This document shows positions 23,981 to 34,934 of a stretch of DNA of 64,000 nucleotides, one piece after another; position 1 is the first letter of the stretch; the number at the start of each line of letters is the position of its first letter. The DNA is from Acanthosoma haemorrhoidale. Taxonomy: Eukaryota; Arthropoda; Insecta; Hemiptera; Acanthosomatidae. Under the pieces are notes generated by a model that was not told where the DNA came from, ran no database searches, and saw nothing but the letters and a program-made list of their open reading frames with translations. The stretch is from positions 80,615,341 to 80,679,340 of the forward strand of contig OV884015.1 of the NCBI GenBank assembly GCA_930367205.1, written 5' to 3'. A program made the position numbers and the translations under genes.

Positions 23981-26893
23981 AAGGGATTTCATAAGAAAGC
24001 AATGGGATTTTCCAGGAATTATTGCTGAACTTTATCAAACTTGTCACAAATGTGGCTTTTTAACCATCCCTAAATACACATTGGGAATGTCGGTATTTTT
24101 TTGTATAAAAAGTGGAATCAAATGAAATTCCTCAACATATTTCACCGAACGATGTTGATAGGTCGAAGGTTATTCCGAAGTATTTTTTTTATTCTTTTAT
24201 GAATTTAAATATAACGTTTTGAGTGACTGCTGTGCGTTACATCCAGGCCAATTTCAATATTTTTTTATACACCATTTTAACTGTATGGAATTTCCATTAT
24301 TTGTGTACAGCATTATATCGTTCATTTTTTAATAATAAAGTAAAACTCCTGAAGATAGGTCAGGTATGACTTTCACTCTAAATGTTTTTATTTTAAACTA
24401 GTTCTTTATAATATAAATATATAATATAATATTCATTATATTATAATGAACATTATGGATAATTGTCGGTACAAAAATAGATTAATAGTTAAATGTAATT
24501 AAACATATTAGTTTTTAGACTACCATGTAATAGATTTCTATTAATAACAAGTTTGTTGGTCTTTCTTTTGTTAAATGTCACAGGGACTTCATTGGAAAAA
24601 TCTTTTTACAAAATATCAATTCTTTAAGACATACACGAACTCATAAAAAAATTATGTTCACGAAACTAATCACAGATCAATCGGTTTTTTGTACTTATTG
24701 TCCGCTAAAGTTCCAACACATATTACATATTAATAATAAAAAAGTTGAGACTTTTATAGGCTACCCTTAAAATATGATAGATGCTTGAATAATGTTCTAG
24801 TCTATCATTTTTATGTGGTTTAATTGACGACTTAAACTTAGTTTGGGTTTCATAGTGTTTAAGGTACCTCACACTACCTTGGTAAACCCAGATGAGATTT
24901 TTAGGGTAGTTGTCAACATCCTGTTATTATCTTTCTTTCTTTCGGCCTGTCATGATGCCACATTTGGTATGTGGTTCCTGTTCGATTTCAATCTTCCAAG
25001 CATCCGTATAGACTAGTTTACCATTCTGTAACAAACTACTAGCCAATGGAGATAACAGGTAACAGAAGGCAACAGAGGTACTAAAAGGTTCCACGTTTAG
25101 ATGATGTCTCACATTTGTATTTCTATTTCTAAACCTCCTCTATCTGACCTTATAAATCATCGATAAACAGTGATAGAAGTAATAGAAGATAGTAAATAAC
25201 CTTGCGCAGGAATAGATTTTACGAACATGTCTACTTACCTCTATATATGAATACGAGTAATCATAAATTTGTCTGATGTTGATAAAAAAAAAGTGTTATG
25301 TTTATATTGTCAGGTTTCATGAAAACCTATAAACATACAATTTCCTATTTTCGTTAATTTGAATTTATAGATTTTCCCATAGCATCTTTGCTGAGACATC
25401 TTATAGAGTTGAGTGTGATTGTCCTAAAGTTATAAGTTCTTGTGAGAGTGGATACTTATTTACTTTACATCTAAACTGTGAAGTCGGTTTATTTATTATT
25501 TGTAGTAAATTGTGCTATGGTCCGTATATTGTGTTTTCATAACGTGCACCAAGGAGGATTCAAATCCGCTTTAGAACTTTTGTTGATTGGATCGTTTTAC
25601 TTCTCCCGATAGTCATACATTACACAGATCGCTTCCTCTAATAGTATCTAACCAGTAGGACAAGTCCTAAGCGATTCCCTCAGGATACTATAATGTAAGT
25701 CTACCTTCTTACCTTATCTGTGTTGAGTATTGTCATATTGACCATTGGTTGTTACACAGTCTTCCCAACTTTAAGCCTGCAAACTCATCTGGTTCCATTT
25801 ATCTATTCTATCACGATTGGTATTTCTATCCCCCTCATCCTATAAATATGATTAGTTCATTAGGACTATGCAAAGTTGAAAAAGAGTGAATTACCCACAT
25901 GCCAGCGTTTCGTACTTTTCTTTCAGGCGACATGTTCATATAATCTTAAAAAGATACGCTCATTTTTCTAGAAAATATTGTCTTGATGTTTATGACTTCA
26001 TGATTGACTCGTTTATGGGAGAAACAATTTTAGTTTGGACAGTAAACCATCAATATGGTTGAGTACAAAATCCATAAAATATAATCCTTTAACACTCTTC
26101 GAAATATATTTTTTCTTCTCCTTGACATAATTTAGCGATTTTCTATGGTTTAATATATATTAAAGCAAGCTGAATTGGTGACATGCCATCTTTCCTTGTT
26201 TCAATAATCGCAATTAAACTGAAGTAAAAAAAAATAAAATAAAAAACGGTATTCTGGGGATATAAAAAAAAAGGTATTAGGCAATCTACAAGAATTAGGG
26301 AGTATTTAATATTAATTCTGAAATTTATAAATGTGCTATAATAATTATTTGTTTGATATTTACTTTCAAACCTAACCTTTCAAAGTAAAACAGACCTCTT
26401 CATTATTGACGGAGGAACAAAACTATTAATGCTTTAGTTATTTATTTTTTTAGTTAGATCCTTATATAATTTTTCTGTTTATGATTGAGGTTTACTTTTT
26501 CACCGGGCTGACAAAATTAATTTTTACAAAAGTAAAAGAATCCTAATTTATTCTGTCTAGTGTGTTAAAAAAAGTTGTGAGATGACTCGCTCACTTTCTT
26601 GCATACCATTTTCTCAATGCTTACAATACTTAAGAAATAATCAAGAAAACAAGATTTGGTGTTTAAGTATGCGAAAGCAAAAGAAGAATTATATATAAGC
26701 GATGGTGAAGCATATCTTTTTTATCTCATTATTTACGTTTTGTGACGAGATAAGTCCTATATAAGTTGAAAGAAAAAAACAATTCGAAAATAAACGATGG
26801 GTATGTCTCATTGAACTCGGTTCCGAGACTTTAAAAAAAAAGATCACTTCTTAAAAGAAGAAGTCAAACTTTACCTCCACTCCCTTTTTCCAG
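23981..26893. other. AT-rich DNA with a short perfect-type hairpin, no gene seen
   Basis: Includes an AT-only inverted repeat at 24426-24456 (15-base arms, one mismatch, 1-base loop). No coding-like segment was recognised. Confidence 0.4.
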
Positions 26894-27060
26894 GCCGAGA
26901 TCCCACCAATAAAAAAATGCGACCGAGAAAACTTGTGTTCGAAAGCGGCTGTTCAGCGACCTGGACAAAAAACGGTTCCGCAGCCCCCCTCCCCCACACC
27001 GCAGTTGGCAGCTCCACTTCATTTTCATCCCACAACTGCAAATCTGAATTGCTAATTCCA
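26894..27060 (+). other. GC-rich island after a good 3' splice-site consensus
   Basis: A pyrimidine tract ending CCCTTTTTCCAG precedes 26894. Two plus-strand phases are open for about 55 codons: one Pro-rich (contains KTVPQPPSPTPQLAAPLHF, stop at 27054), the other containing MRPRKLVFESGCSATW (stop at 27065). Minus-strand frames are open too, so the coding frame cannot be decided. Could be a terminal exon, a CpG-like regulatory island or a repeat fragment. The tail CTAATTCCAATCAATTAA has homeodomain-type TAAT cores. Confidence 0.25.
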
Positions 27061-27282
27061 ATCAATTAACGGCACCCCTCAGCTTCCGGCGGATGTAGCC
27101 TGCCGGTCCTATTTCAAACGAATTAATTGGTTGATTTTTTCCACTTTCTGGAACCTTAAGCAAAGTTCGGATTTCGAATGGCCAGCACACATGGTTTTTC
27201 ACACATAAATGACAATTTGTCAGAAGTCCACCTCTCTTCCACGAAGACTGTCTTTGTAAAAAGAAAGATACATGAATATATT

Positions 27283-27666
27283 TGTAATGAAAGTATTCTC
27301 TCTTTAATTTGAATTTGCCGCGCTGCTTTCACTGTCCCGTACCAGATGAAGCAGCTATCAGATAGAGAATGTTATGTTAGGTAACGAAACTTATAGTAAA
27401 TAGAGTGTGAATATAGAAGTGATAGTTATAAACTGTAATTGTCGTTTCGTAAGGCAATTATTGAAGGTGGGGTGAATAAACTGAAATCAGTTTCTGTGTA
27501 AACAAAGAAACGAAAATTACAGTTCATAACTATCACTTCTATATTCACACTCTATTTACAAGTTTTGTTACCTAACATGACCTTCGCTATCTGATAGCGC
27601 TGCTACATCTGGTAGAGTGGAAGCAGCGCGACCAATTTAAATTAAAGAGAGAATACTTTCATTACA
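27283..27666. repeat. Long inverted repeat (foldback/MITE-like or hairpin-RNA locus)
   Basis: Two arms face each other: left 27283-27450, right 27504-27666, with a 53-base spacer. Starting from the outer ends both read TGTAATGAAAGTATTCTCTC, and deep in the arms TAGAGTGTGAATATAGAAGT and GATAGTTAT(A/G)AACTGTAATT. Differences are scattered substitutions and a few small indels, mainly at 27350-27400 against 27570-27620. A transcript through it would fold into a hairpin with a stem of about 165 base pairs. No transposase frame inside and no clear TSD. Equally consistent with a foldback element, a MITE-like element or a head-to-head duplication. Confidence 0.8.
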
Positions 27667-29170
27667 TATTTATTTAAGAACTGAGACGTGTGCGTCTATA
27701 CTCCAATTTAACGCTTGAACGCCGGCTAAATTTATACAAATCTTATTACGCTTTTGACTTACAATTTGGAAAAAGTACTGAGTGGACAAGACACTGCTAG
27801 CAGAACTACGGGGGAAGGAGTATCAAGTAAGAATAATCAAACACGATCTATATTACTGCCGAATCAACAGTTTTTGGAATCACTGAGATGGAGGGTGACA
27901 CTTCCGGTACTGTGTAGGTCTAATGTCAGTTCCACTAGCATAGTAGGGGTTCAGAATGGATGAAAATTAAAATGTCCTAAATGAGTAGAATTAGTATTTA
28001 AACAATAGTTCTCGGGGACACTTTGCTAATTTGTAACATCCCCAGTGGCATTTAAGCGCTAGTTTGGTGAAATAGTCAAATCTTCTTGAAGATTGTGCTA
28101 ACGAAAGGAATTTAATGTTGATAGAATTTTGTAGAAGTTGTAGGAAATAAAATGAAATTGTAGAAATATTTTGAAATTTTTCGGATTATCACAAAATTAT
28201 CTTTTACTTAAAGTGAAAATCTCCAGTGAATTTACTACCAAACCTTTGGCCAAATTGTGCCAATACTTTCCATCATCACTAGACTGTTAGCTAAGAAGAA
28301 TGCAATTGAAGAGACTAGCTTAACGGTAAAAGGAGGGAATGGATCAGTTAGTCTGTAGATATAATTATTCCCTTTGTCTGTCCAGTGGAAGATTTTGATA
28401 TATTCCTTTTAAGGTCATTTGTATCTTCTAACTAATTCTTGTACAGGCTGGTTATTGAGTTCAAACAGAAAGATAGGCTTGATCAAAATAGTATTATGGC
28501 TTTACAATCCTCACGCTAGACAAATAGCTAGTACAGTCTACATGGGAGGGTTAAAGTCAGAGTGTTGTCACATTTTCTTCATTTTGAGAAACAAAAATAT
28601 TTACTAGAGTTAATGTTATAAATTCGCAAGTCATAGTTTGTGCCGGGAACTAATTTAATATTGAAATGAGGTTTGACTAAAGTAAAATTTGTCAAAATTA
28701 TATTTTTGATTTATTTTAAAAATATAAAAATGTCTTACACTATTTCGCAAGTAAAAATTGTTTAGTTGATGAAAAATTTAAAATCAACCAAAAAAACACC
28801 GAACTGAAGATTGCGACTTAATTATCGTTTTATTTCAACACTTTAGCCCTTCTAAAGTGGATTTCAAGACTCAAGTCAGACTTGGTGTAAATGTGATTTC
28901 CTGTCAGATCCAGAAATTTTATTGATTTCTCTTATTTCTGTCGTTAATTTATATTTTTATTCATTCTGTTTAAATACTTAAGACAAAATTTAATTCCTCA
29001 TGAATCACGCCAGTAAGTATCTTATCTAATATTTAATCTTGTGGATGTACGGATTTTGTTAGACATTATATTTACTTTTTCTAATTCGTCTAGAAACGGT
29101 TAATATTTCCAACAAATAAGGGAATGCTTTGAAAAAAAGCTGTCATTAGTAGCCTTTAAGAGTAAAGACA
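27667..29170. other. AT-rich DNA, no gene seen
   Basis: A 69-codon plus frame at 27754-27963 and a 62-codon one at 28419-28607 show no recognisable features. Confidence 0.4.
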
Positions 29171-29176
29171 CTAGGT

Positions 29177-29470
29177 AACTCAATTCCTCACACTAAAGAC
29201 CCGATTCAGTTAAAAGATAGAACGGGCATATATAGAATAGAATGTGGGGAGTCAAATTATTTATTAGATGCAAACATCTTTAACAAAAAAAATACCAGCT
29301 CTACCAGCATCTACAGGAAGAAGAGCATCATGATGAACCACATAGAGTTACTTTGCTACACCATACAATGATAGAAAATTAATTAATAGCATTGAAAGAA
29401 TAGAAATTAAATTATATTTCCAAACATTGGACAATATAAATTTAAAAAAAGAAATGATAAACACATTTAT
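29177..29470 (+). pseudogene. Possible GIY-YIG-type endonuclease relic of a retroelement
   Basis: The plus frame from 29177 reads KDPIQLKDRTGIYRIECGES then NYLL. The order K-D-x(P)-x-x-K-D-R-x-GIY-x-I-x-C resembles the C-terminal GIY-YIG module attached to Penelope-like retroelement proteins, with the second Tyr-Ile-Gly replaced by Tyr-Leu-Leu. Downstream, in other frames, come EEEHHDEPHRVTLLHH and INSIERIEIKLYF. At least two frameshifts. The module would nick DNA. Tentative: short, AT-rich and diverged. Confidence 0.3.
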
Positions 29471-30588
29471 GCTAAGAAACGCTCCCCCTCCATAATTCTT
29501 AAACAAAGCCGTAAAATAGTCGTAATAATTAGCAAAACTATTGTAAAGTGTACTTAATATAAATTATTTCTGATGTTTTAATTTTTTCCCCTGTCAGTTG
29601 GGCGAGTAGCTATGAGATTAGTGAATTATTTTGTTTTTAATTTTGTAATTATTTATTACTTATCTGTTGATTTTTTTTTTAATTTTAATAATATATAAAA
29701 CAGATGGACCATTTCGGAATTTGTGCAGTCTGCATATGCACAGTCGAGGTTTTCTTCAGGTAAATTTTTATTTTAGCTTTAAAGATGACACCTTACAGCT
29801 GTTGAAAACGTTAATGGTTTTTAATTACTATATTGTGAAGAGACGGAAAATGTATCATTATATAATGTATTCTGTATACTACGTACTATGAATTTTATAT
29901 ACTTATGTGTATTAACCATTTTAGTGCCTGCCAACATTTTATGGAAAACATGACAGAAATGTGTTTCAAAGTAAATTTTTGAGACATGATAAATTATTGA
30001 ATTTCTCTTCATGAATGCTATGTTGTTTCTTAATTAAACTTTATGCTATTTATTGTGGCGAATCATAGCAAGACACTAGAGCCAAAAGTTGGAATTCGAC
30101 GGGTGGGGTTTCCTTCTGACCGTAGTCTATGCTTTGGTAGAATTTATCCGGTCGGAAACAGGGTTAACCCATTTCTCTCTATAATTGGGAACTTAAAAGG
30201 CTTTTGATGGAATGATTATTGATTGAGTCTAGTTTCACTTAGTAGAAAAATCAATCATCTGCTCTTAACACAGCACGCCACACTGATACGGTTGACTGAA
30301 GACCGTTACGCAGATCAGACTTGCTGGGGCAGCCTAGAGCAAAATTGGTGTTCATAAACAGCAACTTGATCAGATCGAAATGTTCATGCAGTGAGTACAT
30401 ATTGTATTAATGGTGTTTTATAAATTAATTATAAAATAAAATCTAGCTTATGTTTTCACCTGCTTATTGACTCCCGTACGCCTAGTCACAAACACAATTA
30501 TGCAATATATTATTTTAAACTGCTCCAGGACCGTTAATAGAGCTGTAGTGAAAAGCAGTGGCGTGGACTTAAGGACATTATTAAATAA
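29471..30588. other. AT-rich DNA, no gene seen
   Basis: 30060-30180 is GC-richer (contains TTCGACGGGTGGGGTTTCC) but shows no frame or known element. Confidence 0.4.
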
Positions 30589-30891
30589 ATAAGAGCTCAC
30601 GGCTACTTACAACTATGTTCAATTCGGTGCTTCAAAACGCAATATGAGTCCCCGGAGTCCATTGTCACGAGACTCACTCAGTTTTTCAGCAACGCGGATG
30701 GTGTGCAATTATCTGAGGCCGCACTTATGAGGCGGTTTCTCGTTTTGAAAAGAACAGAATATTGTCCATTAAGCCTCGGTGTTATGAAAAGAGGATCAAG
30801 TGTCTTTGAGGTTTCTCGCCCACTGGTGAGGAGAGAAAAAGAAAAGGGTTTACACTTTGATGCCAAGTACTTTGTAGCTAACTTCAACTGA
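30589..30891 (+). other. Unassigned 100-codon open frame without start
   Basis: Open from just after a TAA (30586) to TGA (30889-30891). Includes RLTQFFSNADGVQLSEAALM and LKRTEYCPLSLGVMKRGSS. It is less AT-rich than its surroundings and includes a TTTTTCAG acceptor-like site (ends 30689) and a CACTG|GTGAGG donor-like site (after 30825). The opposite strand is also open for 69 codons, so coding status is undecided. Could be a host exon or a transposon relic; no family recognised. Confidence 0.25.
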
Positions 30892-32440
30892 AGGAACGAA
30901 GTATCTTAATCTCCACTTACCAGCAAATTGGGCTTATTATTCTAAATATCATTTGATTTCAACAGCTTTTTCAGACAAAAATACTTATCATCAGGTTGGT
31001 CACGACTAAGGAACATGAATGTCTCCTCTACCTATCGATATCCTTAATATTAAGTGTAATTATTAGTATTGATTTCAAAAGTCTCCTAACAAGAATATGC
31101 TTTATTTATTAATAACTTTATAAATGATGTCCTAATATAAAACGTGCGAAAATATACTTCTTTATCAATTCATAGTCAAAAACACATTTAGACGCAAGTT
31201 TCTATGCGCTTTAATGTAAGTATAAACGCGTCATTGTTTCAACTTGCTGCTCGAAGCTTGTCCAGGATCCTATTTAGTGTTACAAAGCATGAGTATATTG
31301 TGATTAAAGTTTCATCATGATGCGTGTACGTACGTGAATGCTTTGCTTTAAATTCGTATATCTATATTCACCCATACTAACATATTTGAAACCAATGCCA
31401 ATCTCAGTCTTGTGTAGAAGGGGGGAGACTTTTTCTTGTCATTTCATCTATTACAGTTCTGACTTCTTCTTTGAATCCGGGGAAAGAATAAAACTTTTAT
31501 CCACTCAAAATATCTTACACAGACAGTGAACTTTACCTTGAATCTGTTGTTCTGGTGTAAGGAAAATACTTTTTCTTGGCTGTGGATTGTGTTATGTCCC
31601 TCAAAGAACTCAATTATAACTTGGAGGTTGAAATTCCAAAGAAACCTTAATGAGAAAGCATCCTTAATAATATTAGGAGGGAGTAATGAGTTAAGTAATT
31701 TAGTTCTGGGACGCCATTACAGGGGGTGAATTCGAGGCGAAACTTTCAGTGGGCCGGTCATCTGAATTTGTATCTAACTTATTCACGGTTATTACAACAA
31801 CGGGAAAAAATGACTTTACCTACGCTTACGTAAGTTTCAAGCCACATTTAGCAGAAGAAAAATCTGCAAATATTTTGTACTATTAAAAAAAAAAAGGGAT
31901 ACGATCAAATTGTGGAATGAACCAAATGGACTAGTTTTAGTGTGAAATCTAAAACAACAGTAGTCTAGTATGTGGTGTTTCACATTTTTTAGTTTAAAGC
32001 TACGTTTAAATTATCAATATTTTCAGGAGTAACATGTACAAATTTCAAAAACAATTTTACTGCCTAATACTGCTGTAGTAAAAACTTAATTTCGTGATTA
32101 AGTTGCCCTTTTGTACCCTCGGACGAGGGTTTCAAAGCTTTATAAACGGTCTTTAGGAAACAGTGTTCTATGTTGTATTTTGGGTTAAAAACGGGGGACG
32201 GGTAGGATTAAAAAGTTTTAAAAGAATAAGTTATCTGCAAACAATTTTTTAGAACTATTTAGAATCTGCTGTTATATTTAAAGATGTTCATGGACTGGGG
32301 AAAAACAATTAATGATAAAAATGACTACAGATCGAAAGCATGACAATTCTTATCAACCAGTAGTAAATTAAATGAAATAAAGCAATCGCATGCTAACAAT
32401 AATAAACGATCTCGTAAGAAACATCTGACACACCGGAAAT
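30892..32440. other. AT-rich DNA, no gene seen
   Basis: No recognisable gene. If the env relic that follows belonged to a complete provirus, its gag and pol should lie here; I could not see them, so they are probably deleted or too decayed. Confidence 0.4.
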
Positions 32441-33206
32441 ATGTTTCACATAACAATAAATACACTTCTGCTGATTCAGACAATTCTATGGACAGCAACA
32501 ACTTCTCTGATTGACATTAACGGAATGGTACACTACACATTAAACAATGTAAAAGTAATAGAAAAATACTTCAAAACATACTAGTTTTATAACATAATCC
32601 TATTAGACTCAGAACTTACTAATATACAAAAACATACTCTACTCTATAATAACGGCCTACCGTTTGATAGTAGATATGATACATGGAAACCAAGAATAAA
32701 ATTTACTTACTTAGAAACCATTATGAAAGACAAAGACGTGGATTGATAAGTGGACTAGGAACGGCTATTAGCTGACTAACTGGTACTGTGGGCGCTACGG
32801 ACAAACAACATGACAATCTCATAAGTTAAGTTGAACGTAACAACTATAATACCGAACATAATATTGAACAGACAGAAAACATGAATAAACATATTATAGA
32901 CTTTTAAGACGGATAGTACATTAATAAATGACCAATTATAATAAGGGTAGAAGCAATATGATAAGCATTGGCAAAGAAGTAGCTTTTCATGATATTTATA
33001 TAACTTTAACACACTTATATAACAAACTAAATGACTCAACTATAAGACATACACCTAAATGTAATATTAGCTCCAAGAAAATCAGAAATATTATGGCTAA
33101 TGAGCAAAATACATTGTATTACACATGAGAAAATGCTCCATGTATTTGTAGACCTGCCACTAGCAGAACCAAATATAAGAACCTCTTTGCTCATACCAAT
33201 TCGTGT

Positions 33207-33219
33207 AAATAAAACTAAT
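33207..33219. repeat. Target-site duplication, left
   Basis: AAATAAAACTAAT, repeated at 33433-33445. The final T is shared with the following T-run, so the duplication is 12 or 13 bases. Confidence 0.8.
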
Positions 33220-33432
33220 TTTTTTTTTTTTTAATTTCAAAACCCCTTTATTGATTAATAAGTTTTACAATTTACGAATTTTTGATATACAAATTTCTTC
33301 TCCTCTAACTGCATACGCAGATGCGTTCGTAGGAGGGTAGAATTACAATAACAATTTTCTATTGGAAGTTAAAGTTACAAATCACTGGGTACAGGACTAG
33401 GTGATGGTGCTCACCTTCAGATTCAACATATC
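33220..33432 (-). mobile_element. Poly(A)-tailed retrotransposed insertion inside env
   Basis: A 213-base insertion in antisense orientation: it opens with a run of T (poly(A) tail on the minus strand), then CCCCTTTATTG, i.e. an AATAAA signal just before the tail. With its 12-13 bp TSD this is a target-primed reverse-transcription product: a SINE or, more likely, a 5'-truncated LINE 3' end. No tRNA-like A/B boxes noticed. It lies between the fusion-subunit part and the membrane anchor of env, so it postdates that element. Confidence 0.8.
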
Positions 33433-33445
33433 AAATAAAACTAAT
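33433..33445. repeat. Target-site duplication, right
   Basis: AAATAAAACTAAT, partner of 33207-33219. Confidence 0.8.
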
Positions 33446-33849
33446 GTTTATTATTCCATTGATATACAAAAAACACTAGCACTAAGAAAAAAAATAATAA
33501 TCCTTATAACATTAATTGTAACTATCTTATGAATAACTATTATTGTACTAACCCTACTTTACCGCTTAATGAACGAAAAAAAAAATCATATTATTAGGTC
33601 TACAGTTTAATGTAATTATACTCAACATAAACTATCCAATATTAATTATATTGACGATATAAATTGATATAAAAAAAACAAAATTTTGTAAATCTTGTAA
33701 ATCTTAAAGACACCTGTATTCCACCTCCCACGATCACCTATATCCCTACCTTAGCATCCACACAAATATCTTCTAACAGCAGATTTTACCACACTCAAGC
33801 TCAACTTGAACGCTCCCTGTGTGTCTAATTCTTGATGGAACAAGAATCT

Positions 33850-33862
33850 TAAAGAATGGAGG
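33850..33862 (+). other. Candidate polypurine tract
   Basis: TAAAGAATGGAGG directly before the LTR start AGTTA at 33863. This is where plus-strand DNA synthesis would be primed in an LTR retroelement. Confidence 0.45.
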
Positions 33863-34146
33863 AGTTATATAATGCTTATTATAGCTTACATTTTTAGTAG
33901 AAACGTATACCTCAGTTGAGACTTATGGCCCCCTTGTTTTTTTGTAAGTAACCATTTTCCTCTCCTAACCCTAACTCCTAACCCTTTGCTACCTGCTAGG
34001 GTCAAGACACCCTCATTTGTGCCTTAGCCTTCACTAAAGTATGTATTAACGCTGTAACTGATTAATATTTGTATATATACCAGTGTTTTGATTGTTATTC
34101 ATAATACAGTTTTTAAAAGACTCTCTTCGACAAGATTATTTAACTG
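33863..34146 (+). mobile_element. 3' LTR of the errantivirus-like relic
   Basis: Begins AGTTAT after the polypurine tract and ends TTTAACT at 34145. The last ~55 bases (GATTGTTATTCATAATACAG...GATTATTTAACT) align with the end of the LTR at 62204-62601 (TTTGTTATTCAAAATAAATC...GATATTTAACT), which supports both calls. The rest has diverged. Contains CCTAACCCTAACTCCTAACC, telomere-like by chance. The very next bases encode mariner transposase. Confidence 0.6.
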
Positions 34147-34934
34147 AGCACAATTTGGCGAATTTTGCGTCGTGACTTGGGCCTGCACCCGTACAAAATT
34201 CAACTGACCCAGGAGCTGTAGGTAAACGACCATAGACAACAACGTGTGTTCACTGAATGGGCCCTGGAGCAGTTGGAAACTGACCCTAATCTTCATCGAA
34301 AATCATCTTCAGTGGTGAGGCCCATTTCTGGATGAATGGGTACGTCAACAAACAAAATTGTCAAATTTGGGACGATACCAATCCACATGAGATGAAAGAG
34401 CGTCTAATGCATCACGAAAAAGTCACTGTTTGGTGTGGATTTTGGGCTGGTGGTATGTTGGCCAGGCCATCACCGTCAACGGTGAGCGCTATAGGTCGAT
34501 GATTACCAACTTCTTTTGGCCTGAATTGGATGGCATGGACACCAACGACGTGTGGTTTCAACAGGACGGCGCTACGTGCCACACTGCTCATGTCACATTG
34601 GATATTCTGCACGACCGATTGGAGGGCATGGCCATCTCACGTGGAGGTGATGTGAACTGGCCACCGAGATTGTGCGATTTGACCCCGTTAGACTTTTTCT
34701 TGTGGGGTTTTCGTAAGTCGCAGGTCTATGCGAATAAGCCACAAATCACAGCGGTCCTCAAAGCCAACATAACCCATACCATCGGTCAAATTCAGCCTGA
34801 TTTATGCGCCAGAGTCATGGAAAATTGGACATTTCGGATATGTGCCACCCAGCGAAGCCGCGGCGGTAATTTGCACTATACTATATTCCATACATAATGG
34901 CATCAATAGGCCTTTCAAACGAATAAAAAATTTT
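34144..34934 (+). pseudogene. Tc1/mariner-type transposase relic
   Basis: DDE/D transposase that would cut and paste its own element. It begins in the second helix-turn-helix (LSTIWRILRRDLGLHPYKIQ), so the first HTH and 5' end are missing. An in-frame TAG follows at about 34219. After a frameshift near 34305 comes IFSGEAHFWMNGYVN: the first catalytic Asp of the FSDE motif is Gly (GGT, 34314-34316). A second shift and a small deletion near 34450 lead to the long C-terminal frame: WFQQDGATCHTAH (second Asp) and PPRLCDLTPLDFFLWG (third Asp), with 36 residues between these two. It ends at TAA 34895-34897. The frame at 34430 opens with TTG, not ATG. Terminal repeats not identified. Dead copy. Confidence 0.85.

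Larger units (their letters stand above)
32441..33610 (+). pseudogene. Errantivirus-like envelope (env) relic
   Basis: Decayed envelope glycoprotein gene of an insect endogenous-retrovirus-type (gypsy/errantivirus) element. The protein would mediate membrane fusion. In order: ATG at 32441 with a hydrophobic signal-peptide-like start (TLLLIQTILW); a surface part; a furin-type site RQRR at 32728-32739; immediately after it a glycine-rich fusion-peptide-like stretch (GLISGLGTAI) from 32740; a fusion-subunit region with several stops; and, beyond the insertion at 33220-33432, a hydrophobic membrane anchor (IIILITLIVTI, then ITIIVLTLLY) with a short basic tail ending at TAA 33608-33610. Excluding the insertion it is about 315 codons, shorter than usual for these proteins, so internal deletions are likely. 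Stops occur at, among others, 32761 (TGA) and within the anchor. A polypurine tract and 3' LTR follow. Confidence 0.6.

Noticed and set aside
25540..25580. GGATTCAAATCC resembling a tRNA T-arm
   Set aside because: No matching acceptor, D-arm or anticodon stem around it.
33960..33990. Telomere-like CCTAACCCTAACTCCTAACCC stretch
   Set aside because: Only a few irregular units inside an LTR, and insect telomere repeats are usually TTAGG; chance or LTR sequence.
34430..34897. Mariner frame read as starting with Met at 34430
   Set aside because: The first codon is TTG in the middle of the transposase; the homologous coding sequence extends upstream in other frames to 34144.
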